Shown here: in pieces, positions 1 through 12,500 of the stretch
Layout: each line of letters starts with the position of its first letter
Numbering within the stretch: the first letter of the stretch is position 1
Source of the DNA: Mesocentrotus franciscanus
Taxonomy: Eukaryota > Echinodermata > Echinoidea > Camarodonta > Strongylocentrotidae
DNA: 64,000 nt
Assembly (NCBI GenBank): GCA_037976565.1
Contig: CP137686.1
Location: 5,692,270-5,756,269 of the forward strand
Direction: 5' to 3'
The notes under the pieces: model-generated
Seen by the model: only the letters and a program-made list of their open reading frames with translations
Database searches by the model: none
What the model was told of the DNA's origin: nothing
Program-made: the position numbers and the translations under genes

Positions 1-40
1 AAGAGATGTTTGAATTACTTAATGAACTACACATTTGTAT

Positions 41-77
41 TTTTTTTTTCTTCAAACAGACAATGGCTAAAGTCTAT
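41..77 (+). pseudogene. Partial duplicate of the acceptor and start of the first CNTROB exon
   Basis: A polypyrimidine tract, CAG and then ACAATGGCTAAAGT at about 59-72 resemble the true acceptor and exon start at 550-583 (ACTATGGCCAAAGT). The reading frame meets TGA eight codons in, so this is not a usable exon. It is separated from the real exon by the 27-bp minisatellite. Confidence 0.4.
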
Positions 78-99
78 GATTGAATCAGAGATAATATGT

Positions 100-500
100 T
101 TACTCTTATTATGTTGTAGACCTTTGGAAAGGTGTTTATGTTGTAGACCTTTGGGAAGGTGTTTATGTTGTAGACCTTTGGGAAGGTGTTTATGTTGTAG
201 ACCTTTGCTAAAGTGTTTATGTTGTAGACCTTTGGGAAGGTGTTTATGTTGTAGACCTTTGCTAAAGTGTTTATGTTGTAGACCTTTGGGAAGGTGTTTA
301 TGTTGTAGACCTTTGCTAAAGTGTTTATGTTGTAGACCTTTGGGAAGGTGTTTATGTTGTAGACCTTTGCTAAAGTGTTTATGTTGTAGACCTTTGCTAA
401 AGTGTTTATGTTGTAGACCTTTGCTAAAGTGTTTATGTTGTAGACCTTTGGGAAGGTGTTTATGTTGTAGACCTTTGCTTAAGTCTTTATGTTGTCTTTG
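100..500 (+). repeat. 27-bp minisatellite, about 14 units, two unit types
   Basis: The unit reads roughly TGTTTATGTTGTAGACCTTT followed by either GGGAAGG or GCTAAAG. From left to right the variable part runs GGAAAGG, GGG, GGG, GCT, GGG, GCT, GGG, GCT, GGG, GCT, GCT, GCT, GGG, GCT, so the middle of the array is a 54-bp dimer repeat. Because 27 is a multiple of 3 the array is open in one frame and would encode nine-residue repeats such as CLCCRPLGR. It lies in an intron directly before a CNTROB exon, so I regard the open frame as incidental. Confidence 0.95.
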
Positions 501-567
501 TTATGTTAAAGAGGAGGATTGTAGTACTTAATTAACTTTCTTTTCCTTTTTTTTTTTTTTTTTACAG

Positions 568-3500
568 ACTATGGCCAAAGTTTCTGCTAGTTTGAAGCAG
601 AGAGAACAAGAGAAGGTCACATTGGTTGATAAGCTGAAGGCAACTAATGACGCATTATTACAAGAGATTGAGAAACAGAAGATTGTGAGTATACTTACAT
701 TTGATAAGTTTTAATGAATTTTATAGTAGGATTTTCTAATGCATTGACTTGGTTTTCTGTATGTTAATCTCAAATTGAGAGGATTGAGCACATTGAGAGA
801 GGTAGTAAGAATAGTGAGCGAGAGAGAGAGAGAGAGAGAGAGTGGTCATGGTCAAATTATGGAACTCTGAATAGTTCCCTTCCACATACAATCCTCATGG
901 GTTTTAACTTTTTGGAGCTCCATGGAATTCCTGACCAATCAGGAAAACCTTCTGGTGACTTAACTGTCTCTCTCAGCTAGCTATGCCCATGCCAATTCAC
1001 TTTCCACAAAAACCGTTCATATTATTTCATATCCATGGTATTAAATAAATTTCTAATGTTAACTTCTCTATTGAGAATATCACCCCCCAAAATATACAAC
1101 TGAACTGATATATTCTTTGTTTGGTCATGACTAGATCATTAGGGAACAAAACAAAGAATTGGTTGACAGTAGGCAGAACTGTGAAGACTTCAAGCAGTCG
1201 GAGAGAGCTTTTAGAGATCAGGTAAGAGAGTTTACTTTCCTTCTTGGGCGATTTGTCCTCTTTAAAAAGGAAATTGATAACTCTTGAGATTTGTCAGCTG
1301 AAAACTGATTAATGCTACTTGTTTGTAGACTGGAATGCATAGAAAGGATTGAGGACTTGCCTTATTCAGATTTATTATGAAATGCATAATTATTATTATT
1401 ACTATTTATTTGACCAATTATAAAATGCACAGAAACAAAACAATGGCGAGAGACAAATACATAATAAGAATAATTAAATATGAAAGAATAAAAGGAGTGG
1501 GAGCAGCAAGTGAGTCAGGGTGCACGAAAGTGAAATGCAACACTTTTGTTCGGAGGCATGTGCCCCGCACTTACTACTCCAAGTACATGTACATTTACAA
1601 CATAAAAGCTCTACAATGAATATTGCAAATAAGTGAGCATTTACATCAGATAATTAAAAAAAAAAATTAGAAGGTTGAATATGTTTTGACCAAAAGGAAT
1701 TGGTTCAACCATATTTTTTTAAAACAACATTCAGAAAATACAAACAATATTCGAAGGACATAATTATACAAAACATGATGGACATACAGAGTAAAAAAAT
1801 GGTTAGGGAACCCAAGAGAAGCTTAAGCTTGTAAGTGGGGTTCCCTGTACAATAAACGAGTAAAATTGTATAACAAAAACTAGATAATAGGCTAAGACAA
1901 ACTAAACCATGGCACCCGTCAGCATTCACCGGCTATTACATTACGCACAAGCAGAACAATGGGCTCAGCAGACGTAAGCCCACTTGTTCTGGCCGAGGCA
2001 GCGCCTCAGTGCGGCCGATGAACACTGACCGGTTCCATGTAGTACAAAATCATGTGAAAAAAAAAACAAGCATATACACACACACACACACACCCGCGAG
2101 AGGGAGATAGAGGGAGAGAGAAGGGAAGAAGGGGACAGGACAGTAGGAAAGGAATAAGGAGAGATGAAGAATTGTAGAGAAATATTGCACAAATTGTTAT
2201 ACAAATTATTTAAGTGAGAGCAGAAAAGTATTACGACAAAGCGTTTTAAAACGGGAAAGGGTGGTACTACTTTTAGTGCTCTTATCAAGAGCATTCCATT
2301 GTTGGATGGCATTAAAGTGAAATGAATGTTGTGCAGTGGTAGTACGCACCTTGGGTTTGTGAAATTGGCGACTCTGACGAGTATTATAGGAATGAACATT
2401 GGAATTTAAAGTGAACATATCATTAAATATTTGTGGCAACAGGCCAGAGTTATATTTAAACATGAAAATTAGAGTACCAAATGATACAAGCAGTTTCAAA
2501 GGTAAGGTCCTAAGTTTATAAAATAGTGGGCTACTGTGTACATAGCCTATTGACCAAGCTATCAATCTGATTGCCCGTTTTTGAAGAATTTCTAATTTGT
2601 TAAGATGACTTGGAAATGTATGACCCCATGTAGTATTACAATAAATTAGGTGAGGCAATATTATAATGTTATATATAGTAATGAGAATATTCTGTGGTAA
2701 AACATGTCTTAATCTAGATAACACACCACTACCTCTAGATATCTTTGAACAAACATTATCAATATGAGGTTTCCAGGATAAAAACTCATTCAAAATTACT
2801 CCAAGAAATTTAACATTTTCAACTTGTTTAATAGTGCTTCCACCAATAATTAATGGGTTTATGTTGTAGGGAACCCTCCTGTTCCTTGATCTAAAAATGA
2901 TATAATTAGTTTTGTCAAGATTTAAAGATAATTTGTTACTGCAAAACCATGAATACAGTTTCTCAATTTCCTTGTTTGCTGACGACATTAATTCATGTAT
3001 GTTGCTATGTGACATAACGACACTAGTGTCGTCAGCAAACAAGGAATAATCGCATAGTGTGGTAGAATGAACAATATCATTTATATAGATAAGAAAAATG
3101 AGGGGCCCTAATATACTCCCTTGAGGAATTCCGTAAAATATTGAGCAAGACTGAGATCTGACACCATTAACCACCACATACTGTTTCCTATCATATAAGT
3201 AATTCCTAAACCAGTCAAGAGCAAGACCCCTTACCCCATAATAACTAAGTTTATTCAGCAGTATATGGTGGTCAATGGTGTCGAATGCCTTTGATAAGTC
3301 CATAAATATACCAAGACAAAACTCACTTCTATCACTGGCCTGTGATATCTTATTACTTAAATAGAGAACACTCATGTCAGTAGAACAGTTCTTCCTAAAA
3401 CCAAATTGTTCTGGGATTAATAATTCATTTTTAACTAGATAACTGTACAGACGTTCATGAATTATTTGCCCATTCAACTCGCTCATGATATCTTCCAGTT

Positions 3501-6500
3501 TCCTTTCAACTGCCTCCGCAATGGCATTTATAAAATCCGAGCTATCCAATATTTCTTTTATTATGATAGCCATAGAAGGCATAGATTTAGACCTCGTCGT
3601 TGACATTGAAGAAAGCAGGATAGCAAGATACAAATGAACTTTATAGCGTTGAGGCAAGAAAAGGGGCGAGACGAAAATCACTACACTCCAGTGCGTACGA
3701 GACGAAAACACCACACAAACGGGAGTACGTGGGTCAATGTAAAAGAACAGAGTATTGGTAACGATGATGATAAAATTTCAGAGTATAAAAATCACAGTTA
3801 AAATGCACGTACCTTGACCAAAAATTGCTCCTTTATGCGACGAGTGATTGATTCAGAAGAATATCACATTTTAAATGCGCTTTGCAGGATATATGGTAGA
3901 TAAAATATCATATATTAAAAATATAATAAACCGTATGCATGTAGTCTAAGTTTTAAAGGGGGCTATAAGAATAATATTTGAAAAACGTACTTGTCTAAGA
4001 ACAAATCTTACAATTCAGTGAAAACAATAAGATATACTCTTCATGGCTGCTCTGGGACATGCTCCTCATTTTTTTCTCCAAAGGATGCAAATTTAGTTCA
4101 AAATATATGAATGCCCTGATTCTTATATTTTGCCCTTTCTTTATTCTTCTTTTGCACAAAATCAGTTAAAACAACACCAATCAGAAAATGCGAAGAGATG
4201 GGAGGATGCTCAAAGGATGGCACAGCTTACCAATAAACAGATGGAATCTATGGGGGAGGATTGTCTGAAGGCAGAACGGCAGCTTAAACAAGTTCAAGCC
4301 ACTCTAGCATCAGTGAGTGTGATTCATGGTTCAATGTTAAACTAATTTTATTCTTAACTGCCTCTATACAAATTATTTCATTCACCTGTCACGAATAATC
4401 GTATCTCATTAGTCAGAATCCATATTGCATATATTACGTGTTGTATGCAATTTGAATTCTGACTATTGAGATACATTTACTTGTAACAGATGAATGAAAT
4501 ATAAGTAGCAGCAGCATTCATCTTGTATTTATGATATAGCCTCATCTGTCTTGCCGTGCATCTTGTCACTGGGGTATTAAGCAAATCTTTTGATTGATTA
4601 AATTCACTCAGCTTTTTAATTAATGATTATGCATATAACTTGACCTATTTCATACATCTATAGAGCTCTACTTGAATAGTGATGTTAAGTAGAATTGTGA
4701 ATTGTTAGAGATTAATCTGACTTGATATTCAGGGATAGCATTTTATGAATCATTTCATCTTTGGTCTACCGGTATATCTTTTATTTTAAGGCAGTGAGAT
4801 AAAAGAGAACTATAATATTTCAAAAATGGGTTTTGAAAAAAAATCTGTGGCTCTTAACTTGTCTATGACATGCCTAGCATGTATTTAATTACTGATTGGC
4901 AACTTTTTAAGATTTTAACTTTACTATTTAAATGTTTGTCAAGATGAATTTGGTGAATTGATTTGATAGGAAAGAGAAGAATGGAAGCAGAAGGAGGTTG
5001 AAATAGAGCAGAAGGTATCCTCTTTAGAGATGGAGCGGGCCGCATCCTTTGATGAGATGCAGAGATTGCTCCAGGAGGAGAAGAGGACAGCAGATGAACT
5101 CAACAAAGATCTCATCAAAATAAAAAGAGAAGCTGATGAAAGTAGGAAGGACAAAGAAAATACTCTCAGGGTGAAGGTGAGTCTAGAAGGAAAAAGGCAC
5201 TGGTTATTGAGTAGTATTGATAGTTTGATAAAGATAGAACAACTTAAACCTTGTTTCTAGGTGTGTTCTCCCAAATATTGAAGAAGAAAGGGCACATTTA
5301 TTAATCACATGGAATAATAATCATTTCTACTTTCAGTATTCTCTTACTTTTGAAGAGTAGAATGATCCATATAATCACAGGAAAATGTATAAGTAAAACA
5401 ATACTTTTATTGTGCACATGTACATTTCCAGAGGACCCTAAAGTAGACATTGCTTATTCACTTTGCATATTAAAAGATGCTTTCAGAATACATGTATATA
5501 TTGATATATTTTGAAAGATGCATATTAATGGGCTCTCATGGGGAATTTGACACCATTTGGGTGTTTAACAAATAACAGGTTTTGTCAATCACCAGGATTA
5601 GCCTTCAGTTTTATGACCAACAGGCCTTACGTAATGCTCTGCATTTTCCACCAATCATCCCATATGGTAAAGTTATTATCTTACATTTCCCTCACTTGAA
5701 GACTCTCTGAGAGACTAGGGTGTATTTCTTGATGGGTCCATGGGTTTGGTGTGTGTGAGACTTGTACACCCATTATTGTATTTCCACCAAGTCTGGTGTC
5801 AGAGAATTATGAACTACTGCACATGGAAACTGACTACTATCTCCCTTTAATGCACATGACAGTACAATACTGTGTAGAGTAAAATGTTTATCAGAGTCCA
5901 ATTATTTGCATTCCATATGAAGGAGAAGATGAGTCTTGAGTTGAGTGTGGAGAAGGCTCGATGGGAAGCCAAGCTACAGAAACAAGAGGCTGAGATACAG
6001 GACAGAGAAGGAACAAAGACGAGTGAGAAGGTGGAGAAGATAAAGAGAGAAGCGGATGAGATGGAGGAGATGCTTCGAGACGGTCAGAGGAAACAGATCT
6101 CAAAGATGAGCGAAAGACACATGGAGGAGCTCCGAGTACAGAAAGATGTTCATCAGAGAGAGATGATGCAGAGAGAACAAAGATGGGCTGATAAACAACA
6201 ACAATATCAAACCAGGTTAGAATTCATAGTACATCTCATGTGATCACATTAAATGCCATTGCCTCACATTATGTGTAGATTTTAATGGATGAAGATTACC
6301 TGGGCCGCTATTCTGAGATTCATTTCATCTCGGATAAAATCTGAAATTTTATCTCAATGAGATGAACTACCCTTCAAATCTTTTTAAATTGGTATTATAA
6401 GAATCATGTTAGCTTTCATGTCACGTGAGATTTTATCTCACTAAGACATGCCCATCTGTGATGCAATAACCAATAAGAAATGTTGTTAGATTTCACTCTC

Positions 6501-9500
6501 TTCATGTTTAGCCAATAGAATCACGTTCTTGTCTTGGACAAGAGAGCGTGAATGCGTAATTTTTTACAATTTTCACTACACTTGCATCAAAACGCAAATG
6601 CGCTTTTGCTAGGATTTCCTTGAAAAATGACTAATGTAGTTCAAAAGCTTTTGAACACCATTACAAGCATCGTTCCAAGTATGATATTAGTTGGCAAAAA
6701 TCTTGAAAGACAAAAAAATTGATAATCCTACGAGTATGTTGCTTGAGAAATGTAGTCTGTACTCAGCATTTGTTGTTTATTTTGACCACACAACTAGCGG
6801 CAAACTTTAAAATTAATTTCACACTTAATGTGTGTCCGAGAGATAAAATAGCCCCTACCCTATTATAACTTTTATTTCATCTTTCACTTAAAATACGATG
6901 GACGGTGATAAACTTGATTTATGATGTTCTCATTCTATTCTAGGTTGGCGGAGTGTCAGCAAGAGATTCTTAAACTAACCACAAAGATTGAGAAACTGCA
7001 GCAGCAAAGGTGAGTACTGGAGACATCATTATCATTTCGGTTTCTGATTGAAAGTGTGCCTTAAGTTTTCAAGAGCAGGACTAGTTTTATTACAGTCCTT
7101 CACACTTCACTTCTTGAGGAACAATTAAATATGGTTTAGTGATAGAAAAGAGGTAAAACAAGAAACATCTTCCATTGTTGTCATGAGGAGAAGTATGGTA
7201 ATGTTTGTAAAGGGCTAATGTAGAAGAAAATCTGAATATAGCAATTTCAGCAACTAGGGATAGGCCTTTTTGCATTACAAGGGGTAATGTTAGTTGATGG
7301 ATGTGGATGTCTGTATGTGATATTACTGGTTATAGATTGGATAGGTGTCATCACATAATAAAAATCCCACTTATGATTCTCTAAATTTTCCATTTCCTTT
7401 ATGCATGTTAAAATGTGATTCTAAGATCATCATCACCACTTCAGTTTATCACCCTTCATAGTTGGATGTCAAGTCACCTGATGGCCTTATTCCATACAGT
7501 CCGGTCATATTAAATTAAGAAATTATTTTGCTTTATGAATGAATTTGTGCTACCGCAACTACAGTATTTGGCCATAGAGGGCAGCACCAGTCATGGGTAT
7601 ATTTGGCAAAGGCACTTCCGGTTCCCATACAAATACAATAGGTCAAGAACTGGAAAGTCTGATAGAAATTATTGTTTTGGAACCAATAAACTATAAGCAA
7701 CAGATTATGATGATGCCTACATAGATAGATCTCATCAAATCATCAGAAGAGTTCATGAAACCTGAACAATAGTTTAGTAAAATTAGGAATTAGTGCTGTA
7801 CATTCTCTATGGAAGCTGGGAGAAACCTTGTCTTATCCTTTTCCCCAGTATCGTATTTACGCATGTGCTGACTTGCGAAGTGTGGGAGGAAGGTCGCCAT
7901 CTACTGTCGAACATCGTATTTGCGGTAGGGTCAATTCATTGTTGATTAATCTGCTGTATTTCCTATGTTAATAGGGTGGGTGTTGTAAGTAACCTGCTAA
8001 TTCAAGATATGTATTTCCTTCCAGGTTTGGTATTGTTAGTAAGCTGCAGCATTTTCTTCAATCTCAATGCAACGAGGCAGTGATGATGGTCAGCACACTA
8101 GAAGCCTCTCCTAAAACTCCTATCAATATGAATGGACAAGTGACTGGTGAAAGAGTCTACGCTAGAGAAGGGGTCAGAGGTCATGACAATCAAGGGCCAA
8201 AGGTCACAAGTGCAAATGGTCCTTACTCAAGTATGGAAGGTATGATAACATTGATTTTCTATGTATCGGAGGCAAGGCTAAAACATAAATTTTACTGGAC
8301 AAAGTATGAAATTAAACTAAAGAATGAATAAAGACTGAAACATAATTAAAACAAAAATACAGATGCAACAACAACAAAAAAGATAATTTTTGGTTAGTTA
8401 CATGTACATGTGGATAATGATGATGAGAGTAGTGATTATGAGAAGTAATAGTTTTTACTTTTTAATTTTTTATTTTTAATATACAATTTTTTTTTCAATG
8501 GTGGAAAATCTTAGATGAGAATGCATTTAATACTTGATAAACGACTTCGCATAGCATGTCACGTTATCAAGAAAATGGCGATGCCAATGTCATGCTGAGA
8601 AACTGTATTTTGCTAAGCATATCTTGTTTTATACCTCTCTTATACACTTTGGTGCGGAATCTTGTAGATTAATGGGTACTAAAACAATAAATCTCTCAGA
8701 ATAACTTAAGTTATTTCTGGGGGTGAGGTTTACTGTAAGAATACAACTTATATTTGATGGCATATGACCTTCATTATCTAGAATAAATATACACATATGC
8801 TTTGTGACTTTGTTAGGTCAGCATTCAGAGCTATTAAAACGTGCCCAGGAGGAGGCTCGACAGGCCATCCAACGTCTGTATCTTTACAAGCAAGGAGAAT
8901 CAGAAGAAGAAGAGGCTCCGCATGAAGCATCCTTCTACCCTCTAGACGCTGCTCCGTCTACCCCTACCAGCAGTGAGATGTCACAGAGTACTGTCTACCA
9001 GGATATCTATACGTCGAATCTCCGCACAGCTCACCATGCAGGCAACCTACCAAGCACACAGGTACATCGTACCAGTCATAGCAATGGCTTAGACCAGAGA
9101 CTCCATGCAACACCCCATACAAGAGTCGCCGATGGAGGTGGGATGTCGCAAGGAAAGTCGACTGCTACACCTCCGCGGTTGAGTATAAACCATGAGAGAA
9201 TCAATGGATTTGGAGGAGGTGAGATGGAATCAGGATGGATGGGAGTAGACCAGTCAGATGCCGGTCTGTTCCTAGAGATGATGACTGATGACCATCAAGA
9301 TACAAAGATAGAACAAGATATTGGTGAGTGGATGATGATAATGACAGTGTGTCTTGATTACATTGTTTACCAAGATTAGCCTCATCGATATCAAAATTGT
9401 TAAATATTGGATAATCACATGTTGAACAATTTTTAGAACCAAGCAGGGTAACAGATATTCATGTGGTGTAAAGACATGGAAATCTCGTTTCATAGAGTTT

Positions 9501-12500
9501 TGTGCTATCAACGCTTTGTTGATGAAATTCTTTAAACTGGACAGATTTGTAAACAATTTATTATGTTAGGAAATCTTGGCTGTATAATATATTATTTGTA
9601 TCAAAGATTTCTTTAAAGGATGTGGATGTATTGGTAATTCTGTGTTTCTGCAAAACCAATTTTTGTATTTATATTCATTTTGCATATTTTACCTTACGGT
9701 AGACTGGTTGAATCTTGCTTTTATTGTTTGTTTTTAATAGTAGGATGGATGAGTCAACATAACTCTACACTCACATCATCTCCAACCAAAGAGAGTGCTT
9801 CACCCGATATCAACATCCATCCGGGTCAAGGCTTACTCCTTCAGATACCAGGATCCGCAGCAACCCCTAGCAACACTCGGGTCAAAGGTCATAACCTGAG
9901 TGATCTCTCCACTGGACCCCTAGATATGCTGGATAGGTAAGACTAGATATCTAACATGCAGGAAATGTCGGTTTTTCATATTATTCCATGGTTTTTTTTA
10001 TAGAGTGATGTGCGATGGCTTATTGGTAGAGCAGTGGTTGCGTAAGCGGGAGGTCCCCAGTTCAAAACCAATTTGATATACGCTAGTGCCAATTGGAAAG
10101 GTATTACTCCTCATTACTAAGTCCCTCGGAGAGGACTTAAAGCCGTCGGTCCCCTGGCTGCTTACATACAGGCATACACATGCTTTCTTTAAGCAGTCAG
10201 TAAAACAAACCAATCAAACAAGGTTACACTGCATGATAATGACTGTGTGTTTGAAGTTTGCAACCCCCTTTTCCCTGTTCCTTGCGTCTTGTATCACTTA
10301 GACCATACTGGAGTAGCAGGGGCAAGTTTGGAGTCCTGCATTGTTTTTTCCAGATATTTAAGTTTTGCTTGGGAATTTTATATTATAAAGATGAAATAAA
10401 ACCTTGTTCGGTATCAAATTGTATGAGCCTACCTAAAGTCTTTGCACTTGCAGTATTTAAAGCAACATTTTTTCCATTTTTTTTTAAACAGAGGAAATAT
10501 TTTATTTATGGATTCTAAATTCCTCTTTTGATTATTTTTAACACTCATGATTTTATGTTTCTTTTATTCTATTTTTCCTTTGTTAGCCCTGTCTCGTCAA
10601 CACAAGGAGATTGGAGAGAGATCGCTCTACAAAAATACATTGCCAAGGTCAGTTAATATGATAGTACAGGCTTCTCCAAGAGCAATAAGCTCAATCACTA
10701 CAATTCATCTCTCTCTGTCCCAATGACATTCATGTGGCAACACATGATAGCAAGGTTTGCATGACAGCTGTTATAACATGCCACTTCCTATGACTGTAAA
10801 GTTCAGGACTGAGATGAAGCTATTTTGAAATCATATACACGAGAGCCAGTTCGCTTTCCCTTTAACACAAACAAGCTCTGTATTAAATGAGATGGATGGG
10901 GGTAAGAAGGAGAAAGTCTAAGCTTATAAACCATATGTATTAATGAAAAATATGGTTTACCTGATACTGGTAGCTGCCATATGTCTCTGCCGATATGCTT
11001 ATAAATATCATGTAATTAGTTTCTTTCACTGCCATTTAAACAAATATGTTTTATATTAATGATACTCTGTTATGTAAGATACATAATATATATTTATCCT
11101 GGACTTTCCCAAGGGCATTGTTTTCAGAAACAGCCAAGACAAAAGTTTGTGTTAGTCAGTGGTATTTTGGACTTTACGTGATGTTTGTAACACCATATTA
11201 CAGAGCACCTTTGAAGTGACTCATTTTGATCAAGTTGTTTGTAGATCTGTGATCTAACTTTTAATGCCTCTGATTTTATTGACATGTTCTTTCCTTGACA
11301 GCTATTAGAACAATCCCGAGGATCAGCTCAACAAAGTAATCCTTCTCAAGCTAACTTCACATCACTGACAGGTAATTAACATAATCTTTCTATTAATTTT
11401 GATGTTTGTATTGAATATGATCTCTCTTGGTGTGACTTTGTACAGAGTACTGTTTAGTGATATTTTAAAACAATTTAAATATATGTTCATTTGCCCACTT
11501 TGCAAGCCCAAAATGAGTAATGCTGAAAGCAAAGCAGTTTGACAGGCCAAATGATCCAAATTCTCCCCCCCCCCAAAAAAAAAGATATATTTATATCTTG
11601 GAGAATCATAAATACAATTTATTTTTATACAGTTTATAAAAGCTGTTGTCAACATTCATATTCTGTTTTCATCAACTTTCATTTATTTCATTTATATTTA
11701 TATTTTATGTTTATTCCATGTTATACTCCGATTGCTCCTTCCTTTAAATTTCATGTAAATGAGTGGGGAAATGCTCCAAACTGAATTTAGTCGAAGTATC
11801 TTCAAACTCATTGCACTCTTTATGAAAGAGTATAAGAAAACCACAGCTCAATGTTACACCTACACATTTTGAGGTATTCACAAAGTATTTCATGCAGGCT
11901 GTGTCACTTTCAAGACTTTAAAGCCAGTGGATCGTCAGTTTCCATGTGCTGAAGGTCATAATTCGCTGATACCAGACTTGGTGGAAATACCATTAATGGG
12001 TGTACAAGTCTGCATACAGCAAAACCGTAGTCCAATCAAGAAATACCACGTAGTCTCTTGGAGAGTCTTCGGGTGATGGAAATGTCAGATAATAACTTTA
12101 TCATATGGGGGAATGGGTGGAAACGGCTAATCCTGGTGATTGATCAACACCTGTATTGGGAAAACACCTGAATGGTGTCAAGTTCCCCATGAGAGCCCAC
12201 TTCTATGTGTCTTTAATTCCCAGTTTACTTTTGTCAAAAATTGAATTTCATTTATGATTGTGTTGTCACTCTGCAGGTAAGACAGTGATTGAGAAAGAGA
12301 ATTTACACAGTAGTATTTCACTGTATTTTAATTTCCAGTATAGTTTTGTCATAATTAAATTAAATTTATGATTGTGCTATCACTCTGCAGGTAAGACAGT
12401 GGTTGAGAAAGAGAGGCTACACACTGGAATATCCTATGTTACAATGGAGCATCCTCAGCCTGGGAGACTGGATGATGGTAGAGCTGCTACAATGAATACC

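Larger units (their letters stand above)
1660..3760 (-). mobile_element. Non-LTR retrotransposon (jockey/CR1-like), internally deleted
   Basis: Inserted antisense in the large intron between CNTROB exons 1135-1221 and 4166-4312. Reading on the minus strand, a 5' region with a TATA-like CTATAAA leads into an ORF (2206-3606), followed by a 3' tail with (CA)n/(GAGA)n simple repeats near 2077-2125 and a stem-loop near 1804-1846. It ends in an A/T-rich stretch near 1660-1720. Endonuclease and early reverse-transcriptase motifs are absent, so the copy is deleted internally and is probably non-autonomous. End coordinates are approximate. Confidence 0.85.

Noticed and set aside
10..531. Cysteine-rich repeat protein of nine-residue units (CLCCRPLGR)
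   Set aside because: It is one frame of a 27-bp minisatellite in an intron. The open frame follows from the unit length being a multiple of three.
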